64,000 bases of DNA from Malania oleifera (GCF_029873635.1 NC_080427.1:71040848-71104847); one strand, 5' to 3'; numbered from the stretch's first letter, positions 33,501-45,048 are shown. Made by a program: numbers and translations. The notes: generated from the letters alone by a model not told the origin.

Positions 33501-36500
33501 TGGGTCATGAAACTGGTCTTCCAAGCACAGTTGATCAATCTTAGTTTTTAAATTGTAAGTCACCCTATCAAGCTTTTCCAAGCAGACTTTGAGAAGCACT
33601 GTGCACTCATTAAGATCCACGTGCGCATGTCATGCACTCCAAAAGGTGATGTCTGGCACATCACACAGTCTCACAGGTTGCATAACAGAATTCTTTCATG
33701 TAGTGCATTCACCTCAAGCTCTTGCGCACCCTATGGACTGCATCTGCAATGCTCCATGCTTCCAGCCAGCATTGGAAATAATACCACAGCTAAGAATTCA
33801 AGCCCAGGACATCAATAAGCACATAGGACCAGAAGAAGAACTTGACAAACAATAAAGCCATAGTCAAAGGTTTCTAAGGATGCCTAAGGTTCAACAATTT
33901 AAACCCCTTCCACCTTGCCTTCGCAAGTCACACCTTCAGGTTCTTTCATAACCTCTGCTATACAAATTTGAATCATTGAAATGAATAGACATCCCAGTAC
34001 CAATGTGTAAAAGTTGAGTTGAATAACTTTTTAAATCCATAAACCTTGGAAAAAAGTACTAATAACTTTAGAACTAGAAAATCAGTTCATTCCGTATATT
34101 TACTGGCTTCAAACATCATGCTTAGAATACACACAAGCTGCAATGAAAATCTTAACTAGACAATCAAACTACCGGATCAAAGGACTAAAGAATTCAACTT
34201 CTCAAGTGCAGGGATCATAATAAGAAAATTCCTCCATATTGGTCTTGCACATGCTAAGCTCATTTTTTTTACAAAGCCCAGCTTTTGCTCAGTAATTAAA
34301 TTTACAAATAATGATAAATTATGCTTTTTATTACTAAGCAAAGATAAATGACAAACAACGGGCACCAAGGGTGTGCCAATCCATGTGCATTAATAGGACC
34401 TTCTATTTCTTTCCCTCCACACAATCCGTCCAAAAAATGGTGAGCGGGATTAAACTAAGAGCTTTCTTTCTAACTTTACGAGTCTTGATCCCTGTCCAAC
34501 AACAAACCTCTTGAATAATGAAACCTGAAATCACCCAATGTAGACCCAGCATACTTGAAGCCACATCCCATAAATCTCTAGTCCACTGACAATGCAAGAA
34601 GCCACACTGAACCGACTCCTTATCATCCTTACACGGATAGAATATATTAGCTAAGATCCATTCCCTTTTCAGGTGGTTATCAATTGTTAAGATCCTTCCC
34701 CCGCCAGCTTCCAAGAGCAGGAAACCAACTTTGCTAGGGCTTGATGATTTATAAAAAACCTTCCAAGGAAAGTTATGTTGTTTTTATTGCTCTTCTGCAC
34801 GGACGCCCTTCTTGTAGTAGGACATCATTGTGAAGCTGCCTCCGTGGTTGGCCTCCAACCAACTCAATCCTCCCTTTGAAGATTGATATTCATCTCACAC
34901 AGGAGTTTATACAAACACACAACGAATTGTTACTCCCAATCTCGACATGCCTCTCAAAAATTAACATGCCAAAAACTCATTTTTGGGTTTTGGTTATGCA
35001 GGAACAAAGCAATGCATCCTTGTCCCTAGCCAAACTGAAGACATTGGAAAGAATAAATTTTAAAGCATGTTCCAAGCACCATTTGTCATGTCAAAAGAAC
35101 AACCTCTCTCCAACGTCTACACTAAAAGCCACATGTGCAAAAAAAAAAAAATGTTCCCATCCTTTCCTAATCCACTTCGAAAGCATCGTCTCCGTAGGGT
35201 TCTCTACTTTCTTTAGTAGTCCATGAACTTTCTTTTCTTCTAACCCATACTTCACCTTAATGATTTTCCACAATTGATCTTTCGACCTCCATGAACCTCC
35301 ATTCCACTTCCAAAGGAGACTTTAATGGAAGATATTAAATCTTTAACCCCCAATCCTCCTCCACCTAAAGGGTGTTGTTTAATAACCTCCAATTTCACCA
35401 AGTAATACTGGAACTCTACCCTTACATTGTGCAACACTGCCAACATCATGGCCACCAAGCAAGGGATAGGGAGGAGAACACAAAAAAAAAAAAAAAACCA
35501 TAGTTCATCATAAAATAAACTTCGAACCTCTTGTCTGTAAATCACTTCATCAATCCATGCAAATTTAAATTTTATCTAGAAAAAATTTATAAATTCATAT
35601 ACTAATACACCAATAAATGCTTTTCCTTTGCAGTTAAGGGATTACTTCCTAATGTTTCCATTAACAAGAATAATAAATAATTTTTTTCTACGAAGATTAG
35701 AGTATAAACAAAAACATTATTTAATGATGCCCGCAATCAATGTTGTTTCTACTGTCTCGCTACAGTTGCCACTCAACATAAAACAATTTAATATGGACTT
35801 TAAAGCTAGTAAATTAAATTCCAGACTGTCCTAATATTCTATCTATTTGAGTCATATTATACTGTTTTGGCATTAATGATCTACCAAGATTTCATTCTTT
35901 CCTTTCTTTTTTAATGGCAGGGCAAGCATCCCCCCAAAGAAAAACTCCCCAAAAAATAGAGCACTAGCAAAAACTTTAGATAAACAAAAAATATTAACCA
36001 AAATGGCCCTCCAACCAAGCTGTGAGTCCCTCCAAGAAACACCCTGCCAAGAACACTAAAAGAAAAATAGCCCAAGGCAATGCTAAGATACCAACTTTTT
36101 TTTTCCTAAAGCAAATGAGTGTCCAAAAAATGTATTCTCATCTCTTCATTCCATAACACCCAAAGAACAGAAAACCAAGAACATTACTGCAAACCCTCTT
36201 CGTACCTCTCCCAAATTCAAAAAAGCTCCCACATCAGCAAGGACAAACCCAGATCTCACGAAAATCACCAAACAGGCTACTCCACAACAACCTATCTTGA
36301 TTTTCACTTCAACATGATATTTTCATCTTCTTACTGCTGCATCTAAAAGTAATGCCTTGTTTTGCCCCTTTTAGTATGTAAATTTTTTTAGATGATATAT
36401 TGTTAAAGCAACTTTTTTCATGATGTAACTCTCTTCATTATTTTCATTATGAATAAAAAGTTGCTTCTAGAAAGCATAACATCTATAAAAAAAAATAGTA

Positions 36501-38039
36501 ATATAAATGCCAAACATATGCATGACATGTTATATGTGGCATAAATCCAATGTTAGCTAAGGCAGCTAATGACCAAGGCCAGAATCGTCAAGGTGCTTTG
36601 GCAACTATTATTTCCATAACCAATCAAACCAGAAACTTGAGGAGGAGAGAGTTTAATTGTATGAATCCATAAACAACAGGACACTCATTACATGAAAAAC
36701 AAATAAATGTGCATGTTAGTAGCAGGTCAAAATGTCAAATGCCATTACAAACCTTTACTCCAGAAAATAACTTGAGAACAATATAAACTTTGCAGAAAGA
36801 TAACTAATGAAGAGAATAAAAGGGAATATCTTAAAATGAAACTTCATCCATGTGCTCATAACATGAAAATGGAGTAATTGAGTGAAGAACTTTCTTGAGA
36901 ATACTATGGAAAAAACATCAAAAGCATCAATCCAATTGATGTGGAATATAGCTAGAAATTCACCAAAAATGTGAAAAACAAAAAAGTAATCTACCTTTCA
37001 TTGCGGTTAAGGCGAGCACCAAGATAAAAAGCAACAGAAAGCAACCATGAATCACTGTGCACAGCAACCAGAGACAGCCAGTCCCTACGGTTCATACCAT
37101 CCCTTGCAAAATTAATCCCAAGTGCAGGTTCAGGAAGTTCTGGTGGAACTTCCTCTGCCGGAAGAGTAACTTCCCAAGTTTCATTTGGGTGTCCATACAG
37201 ACACAGGTTCTCCTTATCTAAGCATTAAATAGACACAACAAAATAAACATGAGGGAAGAATACAGAAAATATGCGAAAGAAACCGAGTCCTAAATCTCAG
37301 CCAGGTCGCTGAGAAACCCAGCGCAAAAGAAAAGAAATGACAATTCACAACAGTAAATCCTTCCCATAGAAGGGAACCATAATACACAAATAATAAGCTC
37401 AATTAAGCTTTCCATAATTCCTACCATAAAGGAAACAATTTTTCAAACGCTTAAAACTCCAGCCCAATGCCTAAACAGAGGACAATTTTTTCTTTTCCAA
37501 CCTTTCCACGAATAACAACAGAGAATTTTTTATAATAATAGCAACAAACGAAACTTCCAATTCGCTATCAAAAAAAAAAAAAACAAAAACAAAACAAAAC
37601 AAAACAAAGCAAGACAAAACTTCCAATTGCATTAAAAAAAAAAAAAGGCCACTAAATAACAGGTACATAATGAGAAAGAGAACTGACAAAACTTCCAATT
37701 CCCTATCAAAAAATTTAAAAAAAAAAACAAAACAAAACTTCCAATTGCATCAGAAAAGAAAAAAGGCCACTGATTTACAAGTACATAATGAGAAAGAGAA
37801 CTGAAGATTACCTGGATCACAGAGGCCATAAAAATCATCAACATCTGCAATTCATCAAAAAAGGAAAACCACCAAGGTTAGATTTTTAGAGGGCAAAATA
37901 CGAGGGACTTTGATTTTAGGGAAACAAGAAATTGAAATAGGAGTGCACCATAGGTTAAGGCACGAACAAGGCCAGCTCGTCTACCGCTGTAATCCTTGAA
38001 GATCTCTTCTACAGTTCGAGGACTGGAAGCCATTTCCAT
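27337..38039 (-). CDS. AL: ALFIN-LIKE PHD finger protein, five exons
   Basis: A plant-specific nuclear chromatin protein; the family PHD finger reads H3K4me2/3 and works in transcriptional control. Exons 38039-37949, 37844-37812, 37217-36995, 27913-27793 and 27591-27337 join in frame to 723 nt, 240 residues. All introns are GT-AG. The N-terminal Alfin domain spans roughly residues 8-136 and includes [34 protein letters not shown] and [11 protein letters not shown]. An acidic linker follows (about 173-184). The C-terminal PHD has C186, C189, C202, C205, H210, C213, C229 and C232 as zinc ligands and W199 in the DEFW motif. Length and domain order are normal and no frame is broken, so the gene looks functional. 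I chose the first ATG (context CGCCATGG); a second Met is residue 3. Which AL paralogue it is cannot be told. Intron 3 (9081 bp) is unusually long. Confidence 0.95.
27793..27913 (-). CDS. AL: AL gene exon 4
   Basis: A 121-base exon between acceptor TTGGCAG and donor GTGTG, encoding residues 116-156. [18 protein letters not shown] is the end of the Alfin domain. It lies 9081 bp from exon 3. Confidence 0.93.
28605..28745. mobile_element. Short foldback element
   Basis: About 140 bp with inverted ends: GTTTAGGAGCATGGATTTCA on the left and, on the opposite strand from the right, GTTTGGGAGCATGAATTTCA. A relative occurs at 39073-39199. Non-coding MITE, superfamily unknown. Confidence 0.65.
28771..29265. 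mobile_element. Tourist-like MITE in AL intron 3
   Basis: A 495-bp segment flanked by TAA (28768-28770 and 29266-29268). Ends are inverted: GGGTCCTTTTGGTTAAGG on the left and TGGCCCATTTGGTTGAGG from the right. TAA duplication and a GGG...TTTGGTT terminus fit the PIF/Harbinger (Tourist) group. It has no transposase. Confidence 0.7.
30552..31652. mobile_element. Non-autonomous DNA transposon, 8-bp target duplication (hAT-like)
   Basis: A 1101-bp insertion flanked by GCTGGAGC at 30544-30551 and 31653-31660. Ends are inverted: CATAGTAGTCAGAGGCGC on the left and CATAGTTGTTAAAAGCGC from the right. An 8-bp duplication fits hAT best. The interior has a GAA/GCA-rich stretch (30896-31045) and a minisatellite but no transposase. 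Its removal rejoins the flanking ORF without frame change. Confidence 0.8.
31080..31420. repeat. Minisatellite inside the hAT-like element
   Basis: Repeats of about 33 bp containing GGTTTGAAATGTCGAAGGCG and AACTCATGCTGCT; the first two or three units are almost identical and later ones degrade, sharing CTGGTTCGAAGGCTC. The unit length is a multiple of three, which creates repetitive ORFs of no evident meaning. Confidence 0.75.
34396..35545 (-). pseudogene. LINE ORF2 C-terminal fragment
   Basis: On the minus strand, broken frames give the end of a plant L1 reverse transcriptase: [10 protein letters not shown] (about 35370), W-K-I-I-K-V-K-Y-G (about 35265), then a zinc-finger-RVT-like part with C-K-D-D-x-E-S-V...[10 protein letters not shown] (about 34560-34640). 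The catalytic reverse transcriptase domain is absent. Several frameshifts and a homopolymer A/T run interrupt it. Confidence 0.7.
36995..37217 (-). CDS. AL: AL gene exon 3
   Basis: A 223-base exon between acceptor GCTTAG and donor GTAGAT, with phases matching its neighbours exactly. It encodes residues 42-115, including [24 protein letters not shown] and [18 protein letters not shown]. Intron 2 is 594 bp. Confidence 0.94.
37550..37806. repeat. Short duplication in AL intron 2
   Basis: The block AAAACTTCCAATTGCAT, poly-A, GGCCACT, GTACATAATGAGAAAGAGAA occurs twice (about 37617-37685 and 37734-37802), with a partial third copy near 37551. CAAAA repeats lie between. The right copy ends next to the exon 2 donor site. 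Confidence 0.75.
37812..37844 (-). CDS. AL: AL gene exon 2
   Basis: A 33-base exon after acceptor TTGCAG and before donor GTAATC. It completes codon 31 (Asp) and encodes [10 protein letters not shown], the conserved V-x-x-F-Y...C-D-P segment. Intron 1 is 104 bp. Confidence 0.92.
37949..38039 (-). CDS. AL: AL gene exon 1
   Basis: Encodes residues 1-30 and the first base of codon 31. It starts at the ATG in CGCCATGG and ends TATG before the donor GTGCAC. It carries the family signature [11 protein letters not shown] and [10 protein letters not shown]. Confidence 0.93.
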
Positions 38040-38579
38040 GGCGTACGAGATTAAAGCGATTCAATAGAGCTTGAATTCAGGCAGAATGCCGAAACCTTTT
38101 GGGCAGATTCGAAGAACAGAGAGCGTGCATCGAGGCCGCGACCATGGTGATAGGTCGAACTCTGCCACAAAGAGGTTTGGGGGTCGTGAAATGGTAAAAG
38201 GGGAGAATAGAAACGGACGAGGAATGACCAAGAGTGGAAACAACGCTATTGTTTCACCTTTGGCCTCTTGGGGCGGAGATTGATGTTGGCGCTCCCGATT
38301 TTACTGCTTGCCCACCGCTTTCGGGTAAAAGCGCGAAATCGATGGAGGAGGCTGGGGCCGGATCAAACCAAGTTTCAATTTGCATGCGCAGTGTGGGGCG
38401 CCCCTTTCTCTTTTTTTTATTTGTTTTCTTTTTTTGGTAAAAAAATAAAGGGTCTGACGTGTCCTTCGTTTAAATGGTTTATTGCCCTCAAATTCAAGTT
38501 TTTTCTTCTTTTTTTTATCAAAATATTTTTTTTAATTAATCATGTTCAATTGATATATATATATATATACACACACATA

Positions 38580-38871
38580 TGTTAGAGAACTCATCCTTAA
38601 AATCCGATATGGGAATGGACACACACTAATACTCCCTTTCGAGCCAATAAAAAAAATGAGGTAAGAAGAAGTTTAACCCACGGAGGAGTCAAACATTCCA
38701 AGGTCCATTTCTGATACCATGTTAGAGAGTTCATTTTCAAAATCTAGGTGTTAAAGAAAAAGAATTAAGAGGATCTTATACTGATTTTGAAACTGTTTAC
38801 AGAAACGATATGAGACTGATCGCACACTATATATATAACTATGTTTAAAAGTCCAAGATTGTCCCCCAACA
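38580..38871 (-). mobile_element. TRIM-like miniature LTR element upstream of the AL gene
   Basis: In minus sense a 152-bp LTR (38871-38720) runs from TGTTGGGGGACAATC to CTCTCTAACA. It is followed directly by a perfect primer site TGGTATCAGA. A second, internally deleted LTR copy ends at 38580 with the same GAGTTCTCTAACA-type end. There are fewer than 120 bp between them. It lies about 540 bp upstream of the AL start codon in the same orientation as the gene. Confidence 0.6.
38702..38719 (-). other. Primer-binding site of the TRIM-like element
   Basis: In minus sense TGGTATCAGAAATGGACC abuts the LTR end CTAACA. The first ten bases match the initiator methionine tRNA site. Confidence 0.65.
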
Positions 38872-39072
38872 TTTTGCTCCACTCATTTGCAAAATGCTTT
38901 GTCTCATTTGGAAGCACTTATAAACTAGAAATGATTATAACACTTATCCTTTTAAAAAAGTATTTTTACAAAAAAGGAAAAAAAAAATGTAACATTTAGT
39001 CCATATTATAGCAAAAATTCATTATAAAAAGTACTTTTCTAGACTCATTTTTTAAAAAATTATTTGACCTTA

Positions 39073-39199
39073 TGTTTGGAAGTACCTTTGATTTGGATTT
39101 GTATTGAATTTAAATTAGATGTAATGTGTAATTGTATTGAAATTTATTCAAATTCACTCAAATTTAAATTTAAAGTTCTAAATTCATGCTCTCAAATAG
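39073..39199. mobile_element. Short foldback element, relative of 28605-28745
   Basis: TGTTTGGAAGTACCTTTGAT and, at the right end, AAATTCATGCTCTCAAATA form inverted ends around AT-rich sequence with GATTTGGATTTG on the left and TCAAATTTAAAT on the right. Confidence 0.45.
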
Positions 39200-40704
39200 T
39201 AAATTTTGAGAAACAATTTAAAATCGAATTTTGGCGACTTATAAGTTGCACGATTTGTGGGCAGGGCCAATTTTATAAATATATGAAAATTTAATGTCTA
39301 TTTTCTAATTTAAAATGCATCATAAGATAATTATATATTATTTTATTATGTATTATAATATATTAATTATTATTGAACATAATTTAATTCTAGAATGAAG
39401 AAGAATCATCTATTAATTTAAATTAATATTTAAAATAAAAATTAAATTAAGAACATTATTTTGACATAAATTAATATGATAATTATATGTTAGTTTTAGT
39501 GTAACCCAAAGAGGGGGTGAATTGGGTACTTAAAATTTATCGCCTAGGTCTACTGGTTTTATCAACAGTTTAACACAGCCTAGAGTCAGTCTACGCAATC
39601 AACAAATAAACATACACATGCAGTAAAAGTAAAGTGCGAAAAGTAAACAGTACACGCAATATGTTATCGAGGTTGTTCAACCAAATTGTCTACGTCCCTG
39701 CCTTGACTACACTAGCATAAGGATTACCACTATAATACTCACTTAAACGGGTGGAGCGGCACCTATACAATCAAGTCAATTCAATGGGCTAGCCTCAACC
39801 AACACGCCTTAACAAGATGGCGCACCTAACTTTCCTAACTAGGTCTATGCCAGTCCGGGACTATTCAACAGGACTAGTCTCCCTCTTCAGGCCCGCGCAT
39901 GGAATACAACCAATGTGTATAAAATTTGTACACGAAAATACGCTTCTACACAAGCAGATGTGTGTACCAATACAGTTCAATCAATATTGCAAGCACGAAT
40001 GATATGTAAATATGCTTAGTACTCTAATGTGTGCTAAACACTCAATCAAGTATAGATTATTAGTCCAAATCTAGAGTGTATATCCAAGTAAGATTTGAAA
40101 CGCAATATGTGAATAACACAAAATCAGACCAGGGTTTCAAATATGCTAAGCAAATTGAATCAAACAAACTCAATAAAATATTTCAATATACAAAGTAATG
40201 GAGTTGTTTGAAAAACTAACTTTTTGAAAAGGATTTTTGCACACACAAAATATAGGTTTAGGTATCTTGCAATGACACTGTAAGAACCATAACCTTCAAA
40301 GTCTTCCCACACAAGATTTATCAAATGAAATCGGTGGAAGAACTTTAATGTTAAACTCTCAAAGAAAATCAATTAACAATAATACAAGTGAGAGTTCTAA
40401 CTAGCAAGATTAAGCACAATAGGTTTAGAAATACTCACAACACTTAAAAGATCAAGAAATATGAAGTGTATGAGTGTTTTGGAGTAGTGTAGGCTAAGCT
40501 AGGGTTTTAGAAATTGAGAGAATTTTTACCTTAATTAAAATGTTAATCCTTGCTAATTATGAAAAATGAATAGGTATTTATAGGTAAGGAGGATTTTTTG
40601 ACCATTGGGGACACAATGGGTATAATCAAACTTGCTTCAAAAGCCATTAAGAAAATAAACCCAATTTACCCCATTTAAAAATCAGTAAAAAAATATTTTA
40701 ACCT

Positions 40705-41070
40705 GCGAGATTTGGTCGCCCGGCCAAAGGTTCGGGTGCCCAAATAGACACAATCAAAAAAATATATATTTAGTGGTTCGGGTGCCCAAAGAGTGAATCG
40801 ATCGGCTGAACAAAAGTCAATAGCATTTGTTCGCTAGTTCAAGTGCCCGGCTTCTAGTTAGGTTAACCGAACTGACCAATTCGGTTGCCCGAACCCATTT
40901 TAAACGTGATCGTTTGGGCACCCGAGTTGTTGAAAAGGAACCTGACACAGGTCGGGTGCCCGAGGGAGATGCGCTCAAAAGTGGTTTGGGTGCCCGGAAC
41001 ACCAAGTCAACATATTGACTTATTCGGTTGCCCGAACTGTTTTACATGGCATAGGTTCGGTCGCCTGAAC
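40705..41070. repeat. Array of TTCGGGTGCCCGAA-type palindromes in LTR D
   Basis: About eleven variants between 40713 and 41066, such as GGTTCGGGTGCCC, ATTCGGTTGCCCGAACC, TCGGGTGCCCGAG and TTCGGTTGCCCGAACT. In LTR sense the array ends about 120 bp upstream of the TATA box, as in LTR A, although the palindrome centre has changed from TCGA to TGCC/GCAC. Confidence 0.85.
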
Positions 41071-41403
41071 CCTCTCAATATTTTCCATTAAGTTCATTTT
41101 TAGTCTGAATTGATTCCCCTAATATGAAAAGTGATGTTGGGGACTTGTATACTAAATGTAGGTGCCTAAGGTCCAACTAGGGTCTGTTGTGAGCATACCT
41201 ACCTATCATGCATGATGCAAATTATTACAGATCATAGGATGCATAATCTATAATTAAATTTACATCTCAGAATGAAGAAATGAAATAATGATTACAAAGA
41301 CAACACATATTTCTTCATTCATCGGCATGAACACCGTGTTTCATCAAGGTATGTCGTTTAGTCCAAATATACTTACATAGTGAACCTGCATGCAATCCTT
41401 AGC

Positions 41404-41408
41404 ACAAC
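41404..41408. repeat. Target site duplication ACAAC (left) of the chromovirus
   Basis: Repeated at 51439-51443, immediately after the last LTR base. The two flanks rejoin LTR D exactly. Confidence 0.92.
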
Positions 41409-41474
41409 TGTAAGAACCTAAACCATGATATATATAGATTAAATAATTAAGAGAAGGGTAAAATGGTCAATTGA

Positions 41475-41675
41475 GCAGGCCTCATCGACGAAGCCAAAGT
41501 TCGTCTACAAAGGCCTAAGGTTTCTCGCGATGAATTTTAGGTGCTCGTCGATGAGAAGAAGTCGAGGGGTTTTGGGAAACTGGGAATCTCAGGCTCGTCG
41601 ACGAGGTCACCATCTCGTTGATGAATTATCTTCAGTGGCTCGTCGACGAAGACACCATTTCGTTGATGAGGACAA
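41475..41675. repeat. Array of CTCGTCGACGAA-type palindromes in the chromovirus 5' LTR
   Basis: Variants such as CTCATCGACGAAG, CTCGTCGATGAG, CTCGTCGACGAGG and CTCGTCGACGAAG, about eight in 200 bp, ending just before the TATA box. The same array is at 49765-49960 in the 3' LTR. Confidence 0.85.
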
Positions 41676-41689
41676 CCGAGTCAATGGGC

Positions 41690-41697
41690 TATAAATA
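41690..41697 (+). promoter_or_regulatory. TATA box of the chromovirus LTR
   Basis: GGGCTATAAATATCC, preserved in the other LTR at 49976-49983. A CT-rich stretch follows within 60 bp. Confidence 0.7.
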
Positions 41698-43198
41698 TCC
41701 ATTTTCATTACTTCTCAGCTAAAAAATCTCAAATTCTCTCTCTATCTCTCTAGGAACTCAACATACTCTCTCTCTCTCTAGATTTCTTTGTCGTACATTG
41801 CAAAAATCATTGATCTGATGTTTCCACGAGGATCAAGGAAGGATTCTCTACAAGATTTATGGATCGGATATTCGTTTTAGACGTTTTCGGGTTTTGGCTC
41901 AAAAATCGAGGTAAGGTTCGGTTTTCAATTCTGTTCCGGTGGTGGTTGTGTAGAGAACAGAGTTGTGAGTATTTTCTATACTGTGGTTTATAGGTTTTGG
42001 GAACTCGGTTCGCTGTTAGGAGCCGTAGAGTTTGGGTTTGCCTATTCGGGGAAAGGTAAGGGGATTCTGTTTATGTCAGTTATTTTTGAAATCGGACTCT
42101 GTAGAACTATGGTTCATGGTCCTGTGTGCATTTTGGTTACTTATTTGGGGGAATCTAACGGGTAAAAATTATCGGTTTTTTATGTTACAGTTTTGGGAAA
42201 AAGGGGGCGACGGGCTACATCCCTAGTTTTGTTGGAAAATCGTAAATATATTGTGTTATAAGGATGGTTGTGCCTTGACTTATTTAAACTGTATATATTT
42301 GAAAAATCATGATTTTAGATTACCAAATGGATGTGGTTTGTTTGGTCATATGAGCATGAATGGTTGTGTTTTGTGGATATGCAATAGGAACTGCATTCTG
42401 ACTTGTTCCAGGTACTGAAAGAGTGTCCGACTCTATATCCGAGGGCGTGAAATATCTCTTGCCATGTGTGGAAAAAGTGTCTGACTTTATATCCGAGGGC
42501 GTGAGCCTTACCGGCTGATCACCGAAGGGTGTGGATCCACCAGTTGTATTGGTACGATGCCATAGGAGTTTGGGACTACCCCGTATGCGGGGGACGCCAT
42601 GTAATGCGAGTCGACTTTGGGCCGAAGGGTGTGACGACACCGGGTTACTTGATCATGTGTGTGTGCATGAATGCATTATACTAGAACTGTTTTGTGAAAA
42701 TATTGGAATTGCATTGAACTGTGTATGTTTTGTGTCATGATAACACTCAAATGCCACACACCGATATAACTTAGATCTGCCTTACTGAGAGGTGTCTCAC
42801 CCCTGCTGTACGTACATATTTTTCAGGTCCTTAGAGTAATCAGAACGAGCGTCCTTGTGTGGGAGCGTAGTGGTCGGTGTACTGTGTGTGGTACTTGGGT
42901 TAGTACTAGGGCTGTGCTAGGTTGTCTTTTGTGGTTTTGGTTGACACTCGAGTTGTATTTTGTATTATGAATCCTAGTTTCTTTTGTATAGACTCTGGTA
43001 TGGTACGAAGTATGTATAGAATGACCTTTTTCCACTGTGTATATGGTTTGTATATGGATGTGTATAGGGTGCCTGGGAACCCCACGAGGTCGGACCCTCA
43101 TTCATTATACTGTGTCGTGGATGTTTTGTATGATACAGGACAGGTTAGGTTACTTATTCACCCCTGGGTCCCATTATCGGGTTCGGGGCGTGACAGCT

Positions 43199-43210
43199 TA
43201 GTATCAGAGC
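43199..43210 (+). other. Primer-binding site of the chromovirus
   Basis: TAGTATCAGAGC starts four bases after the 5' LTR and differs from TGGTATCAGAGC by one G-to-A change. Confidence 0.75.
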
Positions 43211-43522
43211 TAACCAGGTTGTAAGGTCTTATAGATTTGGTTAGGCATAGCTGTGTGTACATACCAGAGTATAGAATGTTGGAAATGGGTAGAGTGGGTT
43301 GAGGGTTGTTTTGTTGCAAGACCGGGACTCATTGGTGGTATTCTGTGTTTTTCCTAAAATGATGATTTTAGTAAAATCATGACAGACCATTGATGATTTT
43401 CGTGTCAGTGTGATAGGACAAACTTGGACCCGAGAGGTGGTAGTTAACATGATTAGTTGTAGGTAATTATGTTAACTATATGTGTTGTAGGAGTATTAAT
43501 AGATTCCTATTGTGTTTTCAGA

Positions 43523-44492
43523 ATGGAGCCCAAGGATAACAACTTGGAAAGTGGCTCCGAGGAGACTGCGAGCGATGAGTCTCCATCTGTGCCTCGAAGG
43601 CTGACGAGGCAGGTCCTACGAGAGATCGGGCAGAGTGTTAGCAGACACGAATGCTTTCGTACGTTTGCGGGGTGCACCATTGAGAGGTTCACACGCATTC
43701 ACCCTCCGACATTCTCAGGAGGACATGACCTAATGATAGCTGAGGACTGGATTGAAAATACTGAGAGGATTCTGGAGGTCTTACATTGCACGGATAGGCA
43801 GAGAGTCCTCTATGCTACCTTCCAGTTATTTGGGGAGGCAGGGCGATGGTGGACTATGGTGAGTCTGCTAAAGAAGTAGAGAGCTGCTCCTAAGGAGATG
43901 ACATGGAGTCATTTCAAGGAGGTGTTCTTTGAAAGATACTTCCCGGCTTCCACACGTGATGCTAAGGCAGATGACTTTTCTGCTCTAATTCAGGGGAATA
44001 TGACGATGCAGGGGTATGCTGCTCAGTATATAAAGCTATCCCGGTTCGCGCGCATGTTTGATTTTGAACGAGTATGAGAAGACTCGGAGGTTCAAGAAGG
44101 GCTTAAGGAAAGACATCCGCAGGTTAGTGGGGATGCTTTAGATCTGAGAATTTTCGATTTTGGTGGATAAGGCCACTGTGATTAAAACCCGCATCTGGGA
44201 GGATGAGGTGGATCAAGAGTCGAAGAAAAGGTCAGTACCTTCTAGTTCTCAGTCAAGATCTCACTAGGGATCATGGAAGAAGAGGAACAAGGGCTTGGGT
44301 TACGGCCAGACTATCGAGCATCAGGGTTCTCAGATGAGTCATTCGGGTGATCATTGTATCAGGTGCCATGGATGGCATAACAGTGAATGTCAGTCGTTTG
44401 GGGGCAATTGCTACAATTGTGGCCAGTCAGGTCACATGGCTTGGGATTGTCACACACCCAAGAGGAGTACACCTTCTTCGAGTCAAAATTAG
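43523..44492 (+). pseudogene. Chromovirus gag, broken
   Basis: It starts at the ATG at 43523 (M-E-P-K). The gag core includes [15 protein letters not shown] and W-W-T-M-V. A TAG at 43877, probably from CAG, breaks it; reading continues with W-S-H-F-K-E-V-F-F-E-R-Y-F-P. A frameshift near 44065 and further stops follow. The C-terminal zinc knuckle CYNCGQSGHMAWDC (44409-44450) is intact in its C-x2-C-x4-H-x4-C spacing. Gag would package element RNA in the cytoplasm. The protein is not made whole here. Confidence 0.88.
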
Positions 44493-44564
44493 GGAAGTAA
44501 TCAGGTACCTCGAGGGACTTACCAGACGAACACAACTCCAACAAGGGTGTACTCACTTACTCTA

Positions 44565-45048
44565 GTAGATGCTGAGCATGCGGGAAATGTGGTGACAGGT
44601 ATTATGATGTTGCTTTTAAATAGATCCGTGGTTTTATTTGATTAAGGTGCTACCCACTCTTTTATATCTGTTAATTTTGTGAAACTGTGTGAAGTGGAAA
44701 CCTAAGTCATAGATGAAGTATTGTTTGTAGCTACACCATCTAGGAGTGTATCATTCTATAGGAGGATGTTAGAAGACTACCTAGTGGTAATTCATAGGAA
44801 GTTGATACTGGGGATGGATTGGTTATTCTCAAGTTATGCTATGATCGACTGTCGTAGGAAGGTGGTAGTGTTCAGACCTCTTGGGGAGCAAGAGTGTGAG
44901 TTTGTAGGATCGTGTATGCGTTCGACGCCATAGGTTCTATTGGCACTATAGGCGAAGAGGTTACTCTCGGACGGATGTCAGGGGTACCTAACTTGCGTGA
45001 GGGAACCACCGCGAGATGAGTTGAGGCTCAAGGATATTCGAGTGGTTA
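44565..45048 (+). pseudogene. Chromovirus protease region, broken
   Basis: The frame after the zinc knuckle reads V-V-L-F-D-stop-G-A-T-H-S-F-I. The aspartic protease motif D-S-G-A has lost its serine to TAA at 44643-44645, a one-base change from TCA. Downstream, I-L-G-M-D-W-L (about 44810) is the usual second protease landmark. The frame then decays and is cut by the solo LTR at 45054. Confidence 0.8.

Larger units (their letters stand above)
27914..36994 (-). other. AL: Intron 3 of the AL gene (9081 bp)
   Basis: A GT-AG intron between exons 3 and 4. It contains a short foldback element, a Tourist-like element, a LINE ORF1-like remnant split by a hAT-like element, and an inverted LINE ORF2 fragment. 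The stretches 32720-34395 and 35550-36990 hold no recognisable feature. A (GA)n tract lies at 28437-28462. Confidence 0.88.
41409..43195 (+). repeat. 5' LTR of the chromovirus
   Basis: 1787 bp. U3 carries about eight GTCGACGA-type palindromes (41475-41675), then TATAAATA at 41690-41697. It is collinear with 49696-51438, but has one extra phrase near 42440-42480 that repeats GAGTGTCCGACTCTATATCC with changes. Confidence 0.92.

Noticed and set aside
29640..35545. One LINE with an inverted half (twin priming)
   Set aside because: The ORF1-like part is on the plus strand and the ORF2 part on the minus strand in an order opposite to that made by twin priming, so I treat them as separate remnants.
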